Of a stretch of DNA of 64,000 bases, positions 53,482-61,868 are shown one piece after another. A model generated the notes under the pieces. The model had not been told where the DNA came from. It saw nothing but the letters and a program-made list of their open reading frames with translations, and made no database searches. Source of the DNA: an uncultured Oscillospiraceae bacterium. Its GTDB lineage: Bacteria; Bacillota; Clostridia; Oscillospirales; Acutalibacteraceae. Position 1 is the first letter of the stretch; the number at the start of each line of letters is the position of its first letter. A program made the translations under genes and the position numbers. The stretch spans positions 47,175 through 111,174 of the forward strand of contig URQB01000007.1 of the NCBI GenBank assembly GCA_900549825.1. The letters are read 5' to 3'.

Positions 53482-54753
53482 ATGTCTGGATTATTGATCC
53501 GCCATGCGCACCTGATCGATTTAGCCTCTGGCGTGAATCAATTGGGCGATATCCGCGTGGAAGGGGAGCGGGTATCCGAAATCGGAATGGAACTTCCTGT
53601 TCAGGGAGACCGGCTCCTGGACGCAGACGGCCTGTGCCTGGCCCCCGGGCTTGTGGATATGCATGTGCACCTGCGCGACCCGGGGCTGACGTACAAAGAG
53701 GATATTGAGAGCGGCTGCGAGGCTGCGGCAGCCGGAGGCGTTACCAGCGTCGCCGCGATGCCAAATACGGTGCCTGCGGCTGATTCGCCGGACACGATCC
53801 GGTATATCTTGGAGAAGGGTAAAAAGGCCAAATCGCGTGTGCTGCCCGTTGCAGCGGTTACCAAGGGCCTTGCCGGAAAAGAACTGACCTGTTTCAGCGC
53901 TTTGAAGCAGGCGGGCGCTATTGCTTTTTCGGACGACGGAAATCCGGTTGCCACGGCGTATTTGATGGCGGAAGCGATGAAACGAGCCGCCGCTTTGCAG
54001 ATGCCTGTGCTTGCGCACTGTGAGGACCGGACGCTGACACGCGGCGGCCTGATCCATGAGGGGGATATTTCAAAGAAGCTTGGTGTGCCGGGCGTACCGG
54101 CCGCGGCCGAGGATGTCGGTACGGCGCGTGAAATCGCGCTCTCCCTCTCGCTTGGCGTCCCAGTCCATATTTGCCATGTCAGCACGGCGGCAAGCGTTTC
54201 CATGATCCGTGCGGCGAAGAGCCTTGGCGTTCAGGTTACGGCGGAAACCTGCCCGCATTATTTTCTGCTGACGCAGGAAAAGCTGCTCTCCCGCGATGCG
54301 GATTACCGTATGAGCCCGCCTCTGCGCCCGGAGAGCGATCGTCTTGCGGTGCTGGAAGGCTTGCGGGACGGAACGATCGACGCGATCGCCACCGATCATG
54401 CACCGCATGCCGCGGCGGAAAAGGCTGATTTTGAAAAAGCGCCGAACGGCGTTGTCGGCCTGGAGACCTCTTTGGCCGCGGGAATCACGTTGCTTGTGGA
54501 GAGGGGTGTCCTGAGCCTGCCGGAGCTTCTGTATCGGATGTCGGCTGTGCCTGCGCACATCCTCCGCGTGCCGTGCGGTACGCTTACAGAAGGCGGGAGG
54601 GCTGATCTGGTCCTGTTTGATCCGCAGGAATCCTGGACGGCCGATCCGGCCTGTTTCCACGGAAAATCGCATAACAGCGCCCTGAAGGGCATGAAGCTCC
54701 AGGGGCGTGTCAAATATACCATTTGCCGCGGCGAAGTGGTTTACCGCGGCTGA
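53482..54753 (+). CDS. pyrC: Dihydroorotase
   Basis: The product has 423 residues, type I length. It cyclises carbamoyl-aspartate to dihydroorotate. Zinc ligands are in place: DMHVHLRDPG (two His), FSDDGNPV (Asp), LAHCEDRTL (His), ICHVSTAAS (His) and TDHAPHA (Asp). GGGAG precedes the ATG. It opens the pyr operon (pyrC-pyrF-carA-carB-pyrK-pyrD). No pyrB is present to supply its substrate within the window. Confidence 0.97.
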   Translation: MSGLLIRHAHLIDLASGVNQLGDIRVEGERVSEIGMELPVQGDRLLDADGLCLAPGLVDMHVHLRDPGLTYKEDIESGCEAAAAGGVTSVAAMPNTVPAADSPDTIRYILEKGKKAKSRVLPVAAVTKGLAGKELTCFSALKQAGAIAFSDDGNPVATAYLMAEAMKRAAALQMPVLAHCEDRTLTRGGLIHEGDISKKLGVPGVPAAAEDVGTAREIALSLSLGVPVHICHVSTAASVSMIRAAKSLGVQVTAETCPHYFLLTQEKLLSRDADYRMSPPLRPESDRLAVLEGLRDGTIDAIATDHAPHAAAEKADFEKAPNGVVGLETSLAAGITLLVERGVLSLPELLYRMSAVPAHILRVPCGTLTEGGRADLVLFDPQESWTADPACFHGKSHNSALKGMKLQGRVKYTICRGEVVYRG

Positions 54754-54806
54754 GTCTAAAATGCTCCCCAATCAAGTGATAATGATGAGAAAAGGTGGTT
54801 TGCCAG

Positions 54807-55739
54807 ATGTCGCTGGACCGTTTGATTGAAAAGATCGCTGAGCTGAAAAACCCCACAGTTGCCGGCCTGGACCCGAAACTGAGTTATATTCCCAACGCGA
54901 TTCAGAAGGAAGCGTTTGAGGGCTTCGGCGAAACGCTTGAGGGAGCGGCTCAGGCCCTGCTGCAGTTTAACCGCGGGCTGATCGATGCGCTGTGCGATAT
55001 CGTCCCCGCCGTTAAGCCGCAGTGCGCTTATTATGAAATGTACGGCTGGCCAGGGATGCGCGCCCTGTATGAAACCATCCGTTATGCGCAGGAAAAGGGC
55101 ATGTTCGTCATTACGGACGGAAAGCGCAACGATATCGGCGCAACGATGGAAGCATACGCTGCCGCGCATCTTGGAGAGGTTTCCGTTGGCGGCAATACGT
55201 TTGCCCCTTTCGGCGCGGACGCGCTGACGGTCAATGGATATCTCGGCAGCGATGGGATCATGCCGCTGCTGGAAATCTGCCGGAAGCAGGATGCGGGGAT
55301 TTTCGTTTTGGTCAAGACCTCCAATCCATCCTCCGGCGAAGTGCAGGACAGGCAGATCGACGGACGGCCTGGTTACCGCATGATGGGGGATCTCTGCGAG
55401 CGCTGGGGCTGCGACTTGCCGGGGCAGCACGGCTATTCCGGCGTCGGCGCGGTGGTGGGCGCCACCTATCCGGATCAGTTGGAGGAATTGCGCGCGGCAC
55501 TGCCGCATACCTTTTTCCTGGTGCCGGGCTACGGTGCGCAGGGCGGCAGCGCACAGGGCGTCCGCCCCGCGTTCGATCAGAATGGCTTGGGTGCCATCGT
55601 CAATTCCTCCCGCGCGCTGATGTGCGCGTGGCAGAAGGAAGGCTGCGGGGAAAGCGATTATGCGAATGCTGCGCGGCGTGAGGCAATTCGCATGCGGGAT
55701 GAGATCACGGCCTGTATTCCGGCTATTACAATCAGGTAA
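54807..55739 (+). CDS. pyrF: Orotidine-5'-phosphate decarboxylase (type 2)
   Basis: The product has 310 residues, the longer type-2 form. It decarboxylates OMP to UMP. The catalytic Asp-Lys-Asp is in DGKRNDIGATM, and GLDPKLSYIP at the start and VGATYPDQLEELR later are typical. The ATG at 54807 has AAGGTGG 8 nt upstream; a GTG at 54795 overlaps the ribosome site. It follows pyrC after 53 nt. Confidence 0.96.
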   Translation: MSLDRLIEKIAELKNPTVAGLDPKLSYIPNAIQKEAFEGFGETLEGAAQALLQFNRGLIDALCDIVPAVKPQCAYYEMYGWPGMRALYETIRYAQEKGMFVITDGKRNDIGATMEAYAAAHLGEVSVGGNTFAPFGADALTVNGYLGSDGIMPLLEICRKQDAGIFVLVKTSNPSSGEVQDRQIDGRPGYRMMGDLCERWGCDLPGQHGYSGVGAVVGATYPDQLEELRAALPHTFFLVPGYGAQGGSAQGVRPAFDQNGLGAIVNSSRALMCAWQKEGCGESDYANAARREAIRMRDEITACIPAITIR

Positions 55740-55753
55740 ATCGGGAGGCGCAG

Positions 55754-55848
55754 TTTGAAAGAACGGCATCTGCCTTTCTTTCAAACGGGTTTTGTGCCGC
55801 CCCGCCAAAGGCGGGAATTTCAGCTTTGCCGAACCCGGCACAATTCCC
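55754..55848 (+). promoter_or_regulatory. Paired stem-loops between pyrF and carA
   Basis: TTTGAAAGAA/TTCTTTCAAA (55754-55763 with 55776-55785) is a perfect 10-bp stem. A second GGGAATT/AATTCCC stem (about 55812-55848) encloses a TGCC/GGCA inner stem. This 138-nt structured gap splits an otherwise tight operon and could regulate carAB separately. Confidence 0.45.
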
Positions 55849-55877
55849 TAGATGCTGGAAAGGAATGAGTCATCAAT

Positions 55878-56990
55878 ATGGAAAGCAGGAAAGCAAAGCG
55901 AGCCTATCTGGTGCTCGCTGACGGCACGGTATTCCATGGGTATTCCATGGGCGCGGTGGGCGAGACGGTAGGCGAGGTGGTTTTCAATACCTGTACCGCC
56001 TCCTATCAATCCCTTCTCAGTGATCCGACCTATTACGGCCAGATCGTCGCGCAGACTTACCCCCTGGTAGGAAACCGGGGTGTGGATGAGGACGAGGCCT
56101 CCTCCAATATCATGGCGAATGGATATATTGCGCGCGAGTGGTGTGATACGCCCTGCGCAATGAACGGCGGGCTCACGCTCGACGAATATCTCCGCAGGCG
56201 CAATATTGTGGGAATCTGTGGAATCGATACGCGCAGGCTGACCCGCGCGCTCAGAGATAAGGGCTATTTCAACGGCGCGATTACAGAGTCGCTCAATGAT
56301 TTTGACGCACTGCTGCGTCGGATCAAGGCTTATACCATCTCCGGCGCGGTAGAGGCCGTTACGATCCGGGAGCCGGAAAAGATTCCGGCGGAGAAGCCGC
56401 TTTATCAGGTAACAGTGATCGACTGCGGCTTTCCGCGTTATGTGCTCAAAGCCCTCACACGGCGTGGCTGTGAGCTTACGCTGGTGCCTGCCTTTACGAG
56501 TGCGCAGGAAATCCTTGCAGGCAGTCCGGATGGCGTCCTTTTTTCCGACGGGCCGGGCGATCCGGATGACGCACCCTGCCTGATCGACTGTGCGCAGGAA
56601 CTGCTTGAGGCAAAAATTCCACTTTTCGGCGTGGGGCTTGGTCATCAGGTGATGGCGCTTGCCGCCGGATGTACGGTGGTTAAAATGCCAAAGGGGCATC
56701 GCGGTTCTAATCAGCCGGTGCGGATTCTGGAAACGGGGCGTATTATGGTCACGACTCAGAATCACGGCTATTCCATTGCGGCGCAGAGCATTCCGCATGG
56801 CGTTGCGGAGATCACAATGACCAATGTAAACGATGGCGCGGTAGAGGGCATCTCCTATTGCAACGTGCCTGCCTTTTCGGTAGAATTTACACCTGCTGAT
56901 GGCATCGGCAGGCAGGATACCGCCTGGATTTACGATGCATTTATTGACCGGATGAAAGGAGCGCGCCGCAATGAAGCAGAAAGAGATTAA
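55878..56990 (+). CDS. carA: CarA-like carbamoyl-phosphate synthetase small subunit, glutaminase triad lost
   Basis: The product has 370 residues, normal length, with the CarA N-terminal domain (LADGTVFHGYSMGAVGETVG, GICGIDTRRLTRALRDKG) and the class I amidotransferase fold (FSDGPGDPDDAP). The nucleophile position in GVGLGHQV is Gly253 where the family has Cys. The His and Glu of the usual HPE are Thr338 and Ala340 (FSVEFTPADG). The oxyanion and glutamine-loop motif is GSNQPV rather than GxNHPV. The protein keeps length, frame and operon position, so selection on the fold is implied. Glutamine hydrolysis should be impossible. It overlaps carB by 20 nt. Confidence 0.92.
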   Translation: MESRKAKRAYLVLADGTVFHGYSMGAVGETVGEVVFNTCTASYQSLLSDPTYYGQIVAQTYPLVGNRGVDEDEASSNIMANGYIAREWCDTPCAMNGGLTLDEYLRRRNIVGICGIDTRRLTRALRDKGYFNGAITESLNDFDALLRRIKAYTISGAVEAVTIREPEKIPAEKPLYQVTVIDCGFPRYVLKALTRRGCELTLVPAFTSAQEILAGSPDGVLFSDGPGDPDDAPCLIDCAQELLEAKIPLFGVGLGHQVMALAAGCTVVKMPKGHRGSNQPVRILETGRIMVTTQNHGYSIAAQSIPHGVAEITMTNVNDGAVEGISYCNVPAFSVEFTPADGIGRQDTAWIYDAFIDRMKGARRNEAERD

Positions 56991-59900
56991 GAAAGTATTG
57001 GTAATTGGTTCCGGGCCGGCGGTGATCGGCCGTTCGGCAGAGTTTGATTATGCCGGGACGCAGGCGCTTCGCACTTTGCAGGAGGAAGGGCTTGCAACCA
57101 TTCTGATCAATTCCAATCCTTCTACCGTGATGACGGACAAGGGCCTTGCGGATCAGATCTACTTGGAGCCGCTGAATATCGATATCATCAAACGGATCAT
57201 CGAAAAGGAAAAACCGGATAGCATCCTGCCGACGGTCGGCGGAAATCCGGCCTTGGAGCTGGGGCTGGGCCTCTCCATGAACGGCTTTTTGGAGGAGCAC
57301 CAGGTGCGTCTGCTGGGCGTCAGCCCTGAGATTATCCATAGCGTGCAGGACAGGCAGTCCTTTGTGGAGGCCTTGGAGAAGGCGGGGATTCCTGGTGTGG
57401 CCTCGAAGGTGGTCGGCACTGTGCAGGATGCTGCTGCTTTTGCAAAGAAAGCGGGTTATCCGGTGCGTGTGCGTCCGGCCTATACGCTCGGTGGCAGCAC
57501 GGCCGATCTTTGCCCGGATGAAGCGACGCTTTTAGAAATGGCGGAGAAGGAGCTGCATACCTCTCTGATCCGTCAGATCTTAGTAGAAAAATGCATTTCC
57601 GGCTGGAAGGAAATTGAGTTTGAAATCATGCGGGACCGGATGGGCAATTGCATCAGTGTCTGCAGCATGGAAAATCTTGACCCTGCCGGGATTCATGCGG
57701 GCGACAGCATCATCGTCGCACCTGCGCAGACGCTGACGGACGGCGAGGCGGAAACGCTGCGCGCCTGTGCGCTGCAGTTGGTCGATTCCCTTGGAATAGA
57801 AGGCAATTGCAGCGTGCGCTTTGCCATGCGGCCGGATGGCGGAGAATACGCTGTGCTGGAGGCCGACCCGCGGATCAGCCGTACTTCCGCCCTCGTCTCC
57901 AAGGCGACTGGCTATCCGGTTGCGCAGGTGGCGGCAAAGATTGCCCTTGGCTATACACTTGATGAAATTTTGAATCCGGTCACAGGCTGTACAACTGCCT
58001 GTTGCGAGCCGGCGATCGATTATTGTGTTGTGAAATTCCCGAAGTGGTCGTTTGACCGTTTTGATGAGGCGGAGCGCCGGCTGGGCGGCTCCATGAAGGC
58101 CACCGGTGAAATCATGGCGATCGGCACAAGCTTTGAACTGGCGTTTATGAAGGCGGTCCGCTCTCTCAATATGCAGCTTGATACGCCGCGCCTGCCCAAA
58201 CTTTCCGCGCTTTCCGATGAAGAGATCCTGAAGCTGATTGAGCGCTCAAACGATGAGCGTATTTTTGCCGTCTATGCGGCGGTTGAGCGCGGCATTCCCT
58301 TTGATACGATTTACCGCCTGACGGAAATCGACCCCTGGTTCCTTGCAAAGCTGAACAACATCTCCGATATGGAGGCTGAATTGGCGGCCGGCACGGATGA
58401 GGATACCATCCTGCGGGCAAAAAATATGGGCTTTCTCGATGAGACGATCGAGCGCTTGTCTGGGGAAAAGCTTGCGCATCCATCCCATTCTACTTACAAG
58501 ATGGTGGATACCTGTGCGGCGGAATTTGACGCGGAACGGCCTTATTTCTATTCCGCCTGGGATGATGATAACGAAGCGCTCTTTACGCGGGGCACACGCG
58601 CCTCAGCCGATCGGAAAAAGGTGCTGGTGCTCGGCGCCGGCCCGGTTACGATCGGTTATGGCATCGAGCAGGATTACTGTGCCGTCCATTGTATGGAGAT
58701 GCTGCGTGCACAGGGCTGCGAGGCTGTTATGGCCAATAACAACCCGGACGCCGTCTCGACGGATTTCCAGACGGCGGACCGCCTCTATTTTGATCCCGTC
58801 ACACCGGAAGACGTCTCCAACATCCTTGCCACGGAAAAGCCCTGGGGCGCCGTGCTGCAGTTTGGCGGAACCAATGCCGTGCGGATGACGCAGATGATGG
58901 AGGACGCGGGCGTTTGCGTGCTCGGTGCGCAGGAGAAGCAGGCGCAGCTGCTCAGCGACCGTCATGCATTTGACCATCTGCTGGGCGAGCTGTGCATTCC
59001 GCATCCGGCGTTTTGCATGACGGCGGCCGGCAACGCGGATGAGACGGCGCGCGAGCTGGGCTTCCCTGTTCGGCTTACGGCGGGGGAACGCAGCGCCATT
59101 GCATACACGGGCACGGATCTTTCCCTTTTCCTGGAGCAGGAGGGTATGACGGAGAACGCACCGATTATGCTTCAGAAATACTATATCGGCACTGGGATGG
59201 AGCTCAATGTTGTCACAGACGGGGAGGATTTCCTGATCCCCGGAATCGCAGAGCAGATCGAGCGCGCTGGGATTCATACGGCGGATTCTATTTCCGTTTG
59301 CCCCACGCAGAAAATTCCGGAGAAGGAAAAGCAGCGCGCAGTCGAATATGCTGGTAAGCTTGCCCTTGCACTGCGCACGCCTTGTCTTGTCAATATCCGT
59401 TTTGTCTATTACGATCATGAAATCTACCTGTTCCATGCAAGCGTGACCCAGAGCCACAGTGTACCCTTTCTGACAAAGGCAACGGGGATCTCCGCAGCGG
59501 CGGTTGCTACGCGCTGCATGTTGGGCGAAAAGCTGGCCGGTATGGAGTATGGTACAGGGCTTGTTGAGCCGGATGAATATTGCACTGTGCGCGTGCCGGT
59601 TTTCAGCTTCGATCAGATCGGCGGGTTGGATACACAGCTCGGCCTGGAGATGAAATCGACAGGCGAGGCCTTCGGCATCGCGCACACCTTTGAAGACGCG
59701 CTGCTCAAGGGTCTGGCGGCCTCCGGGATGCGCTTAAAGCGCAAGGGCGGCGTCTTTATTTCCGTGCGGGATTCCGATAAGCAGGAGGCAATCGGCCTGG
59801 CGGACCGCTTTTCCCAGCTTGGCTTCGACCTCTATGCGACGGCGGGCACCTGCAAATTGCTCAATGAAAACTTTATCGCGGCGAACGCGGTGCGCAAGAT

Positions 59901-60132
59901 CCATGAGGGTACCCCCAATACAATGGATCTGCTGGAGAGCAACAAAATCGTCTATGTTGTCTCTACTTCGCAGAAGGGCCGCCAGTCGATCATCGATGAT
60001 ATCCGCATCCGCCGTAAGGCGTTGGAGCGCCAAATCCCAACCTTTACCTCCCTGGATACGGCTTTTGCGCTGACGCGCTGCCTGTCCAATAAACGCACGC
60101 TGGAGGATATTGAACTGGTTGATCTTGCCTGA
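56971..60132 (+). CDS. carB: CarB-like carbamoyl-phosphate synthetase large subunit, divergent active sites
   Basis: The product has 1053 residues, about 20 shorter than Escherichia coli CarB. Both halves have the pre-ATP-grasp start (IGSGPAVIGRSAEFDY, then LGAGPVTIGYGIEQDY), and the C-terminal allosteric domain is present (VFISVRDSDKQEAIGLADRF). In the second half the glycine-rich loop is missing (LGFPVRLTAGERSAIAY). The metal/phosphate ligands are changed: Arg810 for Gln, His822 for Glu, Ser824 for Asn, Thr826 for Arg. The first half keeps Glu297 and Arg301 but has Arg283 for Gln and Asp299 for Asn. Synthesis of carbamoyl phosphate therefore looks unlikely without compensating changes. AAAGGAG precedes the start. 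Confidence 0.93.
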   Translation: MKQKEIKKVLVIGSGPAVIGRSAEFDYAGTQALRTLQEEGLATILINSNPSTVMTDKGLADQIYLEPLNIDIIKRIIEKEKPDSILPTVGGNPALELGLGLSMNGFLEEHQVRLLGVSPEIIHSVQDRQSFVEALEKAGIPGVASKVVGTVQDAAAFAKKAGYPVRVRPAYTLGGSTADLCPDEATLLEMAEKELHTSLIRQILVEKCISGWKEIEFEIMRDRMGNCISVCSMENLDPAGIHAGDSIIVAPAQTLTDGEAETLRACALQLVDSLGIEGNCSVRFAMRPDGGEYAVLEADPRISRTSALVSKATGYPVAQVAAKIALGYTLDEILNPVTGCTTACCEPAIDYCVVKFPKWSFDRFDEAERRLGGSMKATGEIMAIGTSFELAFMKAVRSLNMQLDTPRLPKLSALSDEEILKLIERSNDERIFAVYAAVERGIPFDTIYRLTEIDPWFLAKLNNISDMEAELAAGTDEDTILRAKNMGFLDETIERLSGEKLAHPSHSTYKMVDTCAAEFDAERPYFYSAWDDDNEALFTRGTRASADRKKVLVLGAGPVTIGYGIEQDYCAVHCMEMLRAQGCEAVMANNNPDAVSTDFQTADRLYFDPVTPEDVSNILATEKPWGAVLQFGGTNAVRMTQMMEDAGVCVLGAQEKQAQLLSDRHAFDHLLGELCIPHPAFCMTAAGNADETARELGFPVRLTAGERSAIAYTGTDLSLFLEQEGMTENAPIMLQKYYIGTGMELNVVTDGEDFLIPGIAEQIERAGIHTADSISVCPTQKIPEKEKQRAVEYAGKLALALRTPCLVNIRFVYYDHEIYLFHASVTQSHSVPFLTKATGISAAAVATRCMLGEKLAGMEYGTGLVEPDEYCTVRVPVFSFDQIGGLDTQLGLEMKSTGEAFGIAHTFEDALLKGLAASGMRLKRKGGVFISVRDSDKQEAIGLADRFSQLGFDLYATAGTCKLLNENFIAANAVRKIHEGTPNTMDLLESNKIVYVVSTSQKGRQSIIDDIRIRRKALERQIPTFTSLDTAFALTRCLSNKRTLEDIELVDLA

Positions 60133-60183
60133 GTTTGCGATTCGTGCGCTCCCTGAAGCTCCCGAGAAAAGGATGATGAATAG

Positions 60184-60957
60184 ATGGCATATCTACAGAC
60201 AGAAGGGCGGATTGCCGCGATACGCCGCCTGGGCAAAGCGGCATTTGATATCATGCTTTTTGCGCCGGAAGTGGCCGCAGCGGCTGTACCCGGCCAGTTT
60301 GTGCATATCCGCTGCGGCGAGCAGCCGCTGCGCAGGCCGATTTCCATTTGCTCGATCGACCGCAAAATCGGTGCCCTGCGCCTTGTCTTTGAGGTGCGCG
60401 GGAAGGGCACCAGCTGGCTCTCCAAAAGGCAAATGGGCGATCCGCTTGATGTGCTGGGGCCCTTGGGCAACGGCTTTTCCCTGCCGGAGGGTGGAGAAGG
60501 CGTTGTTCTGATCGGCGGCGGGATCGGCACACCGCCCCTCTTAGCCGTCGCACAGGCGCTTCCCGGCCAAACGGAGGCGATTCTCGGCTTCCGGAACGCA
60601 GATGCATGCATCCTGGCGCGCGATTTCGCCCTGGCCTGCGCCAATGTCCAGATCACCACGGACGATGGCTCTCTTGGCTATCACGGGCTGGTGACGGATC
60701 TGCTTAAAGCACGCATTTCCCAGGAAAAGCCCTGCTCAGGTATCCTTGCCTGCGGCCCGACGCCGATGCTGAAAGCGATATCGGCGCTCGCACGGGAGCA
60801 TCAGATTCCCTGCCAGATGTCTCTGGAGGAGCGCATGGGCTGTGGTGTCGGCGCGTGTCTGGTGTGCGCATGCAAAACAAAAGAGGCGGACGGTGAGCAT
60901 TACCGCCATGTCTGTAAGGATGGCCCGATATTCGATTCGAAAGAGGTGGTATGGTAA
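60184..60957 (+). CDS. pyrK: Dihydroorotate dehydrogenase electron-transfer subunit
   Basis: The product has 257 residues. It carries FAD and a [2Fe-2S] cluster and links PyrD to NAD+. The FAD site is PLRRPISICSID, the NAD-binding fold has LIGGGIGTPPLL and LACGPTPML, and the cluster cysteines are in RMGCGVGACLVCAC plus the later HVCKDG. Its stop overlaps the pyrD start (TAATG). AAAAGGATG lies upstream. Confidence 0.97.
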   Translation: MAYLQTEGRIAAIRRLGKAAFDIMLFAPEVAAAAVPGQFVHIRCGEQPLRRPISICSIDRKIGALRLVFEVRGKGTSWLSKRQMGDPLDVLGPLGNGFSLPEGGEGVVLIGGGIGTPPLLAVAQALPGQTEAILGFRNADACILARDFALACANVQITTDDGSLGYHGLVTDLLKARISQEKPCSGILACGPTPMLKAISALAREHQIPCQMSLEERMGCGVGACLVCACKTKEADGEHYRHVCKDGPIFDSKEVVW

Positions 60958-61868
60958 TGGCGGATTTGCGTGTCAATATCGCGGGAGTAGAGCTGAAAAA
61001 TCCGGTGATTACCGCCTCCGGTACGTTCGGCTTCGGCAGGGAGTACAATGCGCTTTACCCGGTTTCCCGCCTGGGCGGGATTTCCTGCAAGGGCACGACG
61101 CTCCACGAGCGGCCCGGCAACCCGCCGCCGCGGATTGCCGAAACGCCGTCCGGTATCCTCAACAGCGTTGGCCTTCAGAATCCGGGAGTGGATGCGTTTA
61201 TCCGCGACGATCTGCCCTGGCTCAAGGAGCAGGGGATGGTTGTCATCGCCAATCTGGCGGGCAGCATGATTTCCGATTATTGCGAGGCTGCTGAAAAGCT
61301 GGATGCGACGGATGTTGATATGATCGAGCTGAATATTTCCTGCCCGAATGTCAGGCAGGGGGGCGCCTCGTTTGGGACCTCCTGCGCTTCGGCGCAGGAG
61401 ATCACTGCGGCTGTCCGAAACGTGACGGGCAAGCCGCTGATCGTCAAGCTGACCCCCAATGTGACCAGCATCTCCGAGATCGCCGCAGCGGTAGAACACG
61501 CGGGTGCAGACGCGGTTTCGCTGATCAATACGCTCACCGGCATGCGGATCGATATCAAAACCCGCCGCCCGGTGCTGCGCAATAATACGGGCGGTATGTC
61601 CGGCCCGGCGGTATTTCCTGTGGCAGTCCGCATGGTGTGGGAGGCGGCAAAACGCGTCCAGATCCCCGTCATCGGCATGGGCGGGATCGCCTCCTGGGAG
61701 GATGCGGTTGAGATGATGCTTGCAGGTGCGTCGGCCATTCAGGTCGGCACGGCCATGTTTGCGGATGCATTTGCGCCGCTGAAAATCATTGAGGGAATCG
61801 AGCGGTATCTGGATGAAAACCGGCTCCAGTCGGTCACAGAGTTGACAGGGAAGGTCGAAGTATGGTAG
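60957..61868 (+). CDS. pyrD: Dihydroorotate dehydrogenase, class 1B
   Basis: The product has about 303 residues. It oxidises dihydroorotate to orotate with electrons passed to PyrK. FMN-binding and active-site blocks are intact: ITASGTFGFGREY, then ELNISCPNVRQGGASFGT with the catalytic Cys, and GMGGIASWEDAVEMMLAGA. The ATG at 60957 is 7 nt after AGGTGG; an ATG at 60951 is an alternative. It overlaps pyrK by one base and the phosphatase gene by 7 nt, so the three are translationally coupled. Confidence 0.97.
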   Translation: MADLRVNIAGVELKNPVITASGTFGFGREYNALYPVSRLGGISCKGTTLHERPGNPPPRIAETPSGILNSVGLQNPGVDAFIRDDLPWLKEQGMVVIANLAGSMISDYCEAAEKLDATDVDMIELNISCPNVRQGGASFGTSCASAQEITAAVRNVTGKPLIVKLTPNVTSISEIAAAVEHAGADAVSLINTLTGMRIDIKTRRPVLRNNTGGMSGPAVFPVAVRMVWEAAKRVQIPVIGMGGIASWEDAVEMMLAGASAIQVGTAMFADAFAPLKIIEGIERYLDENRLQSVTELTGKVEVW

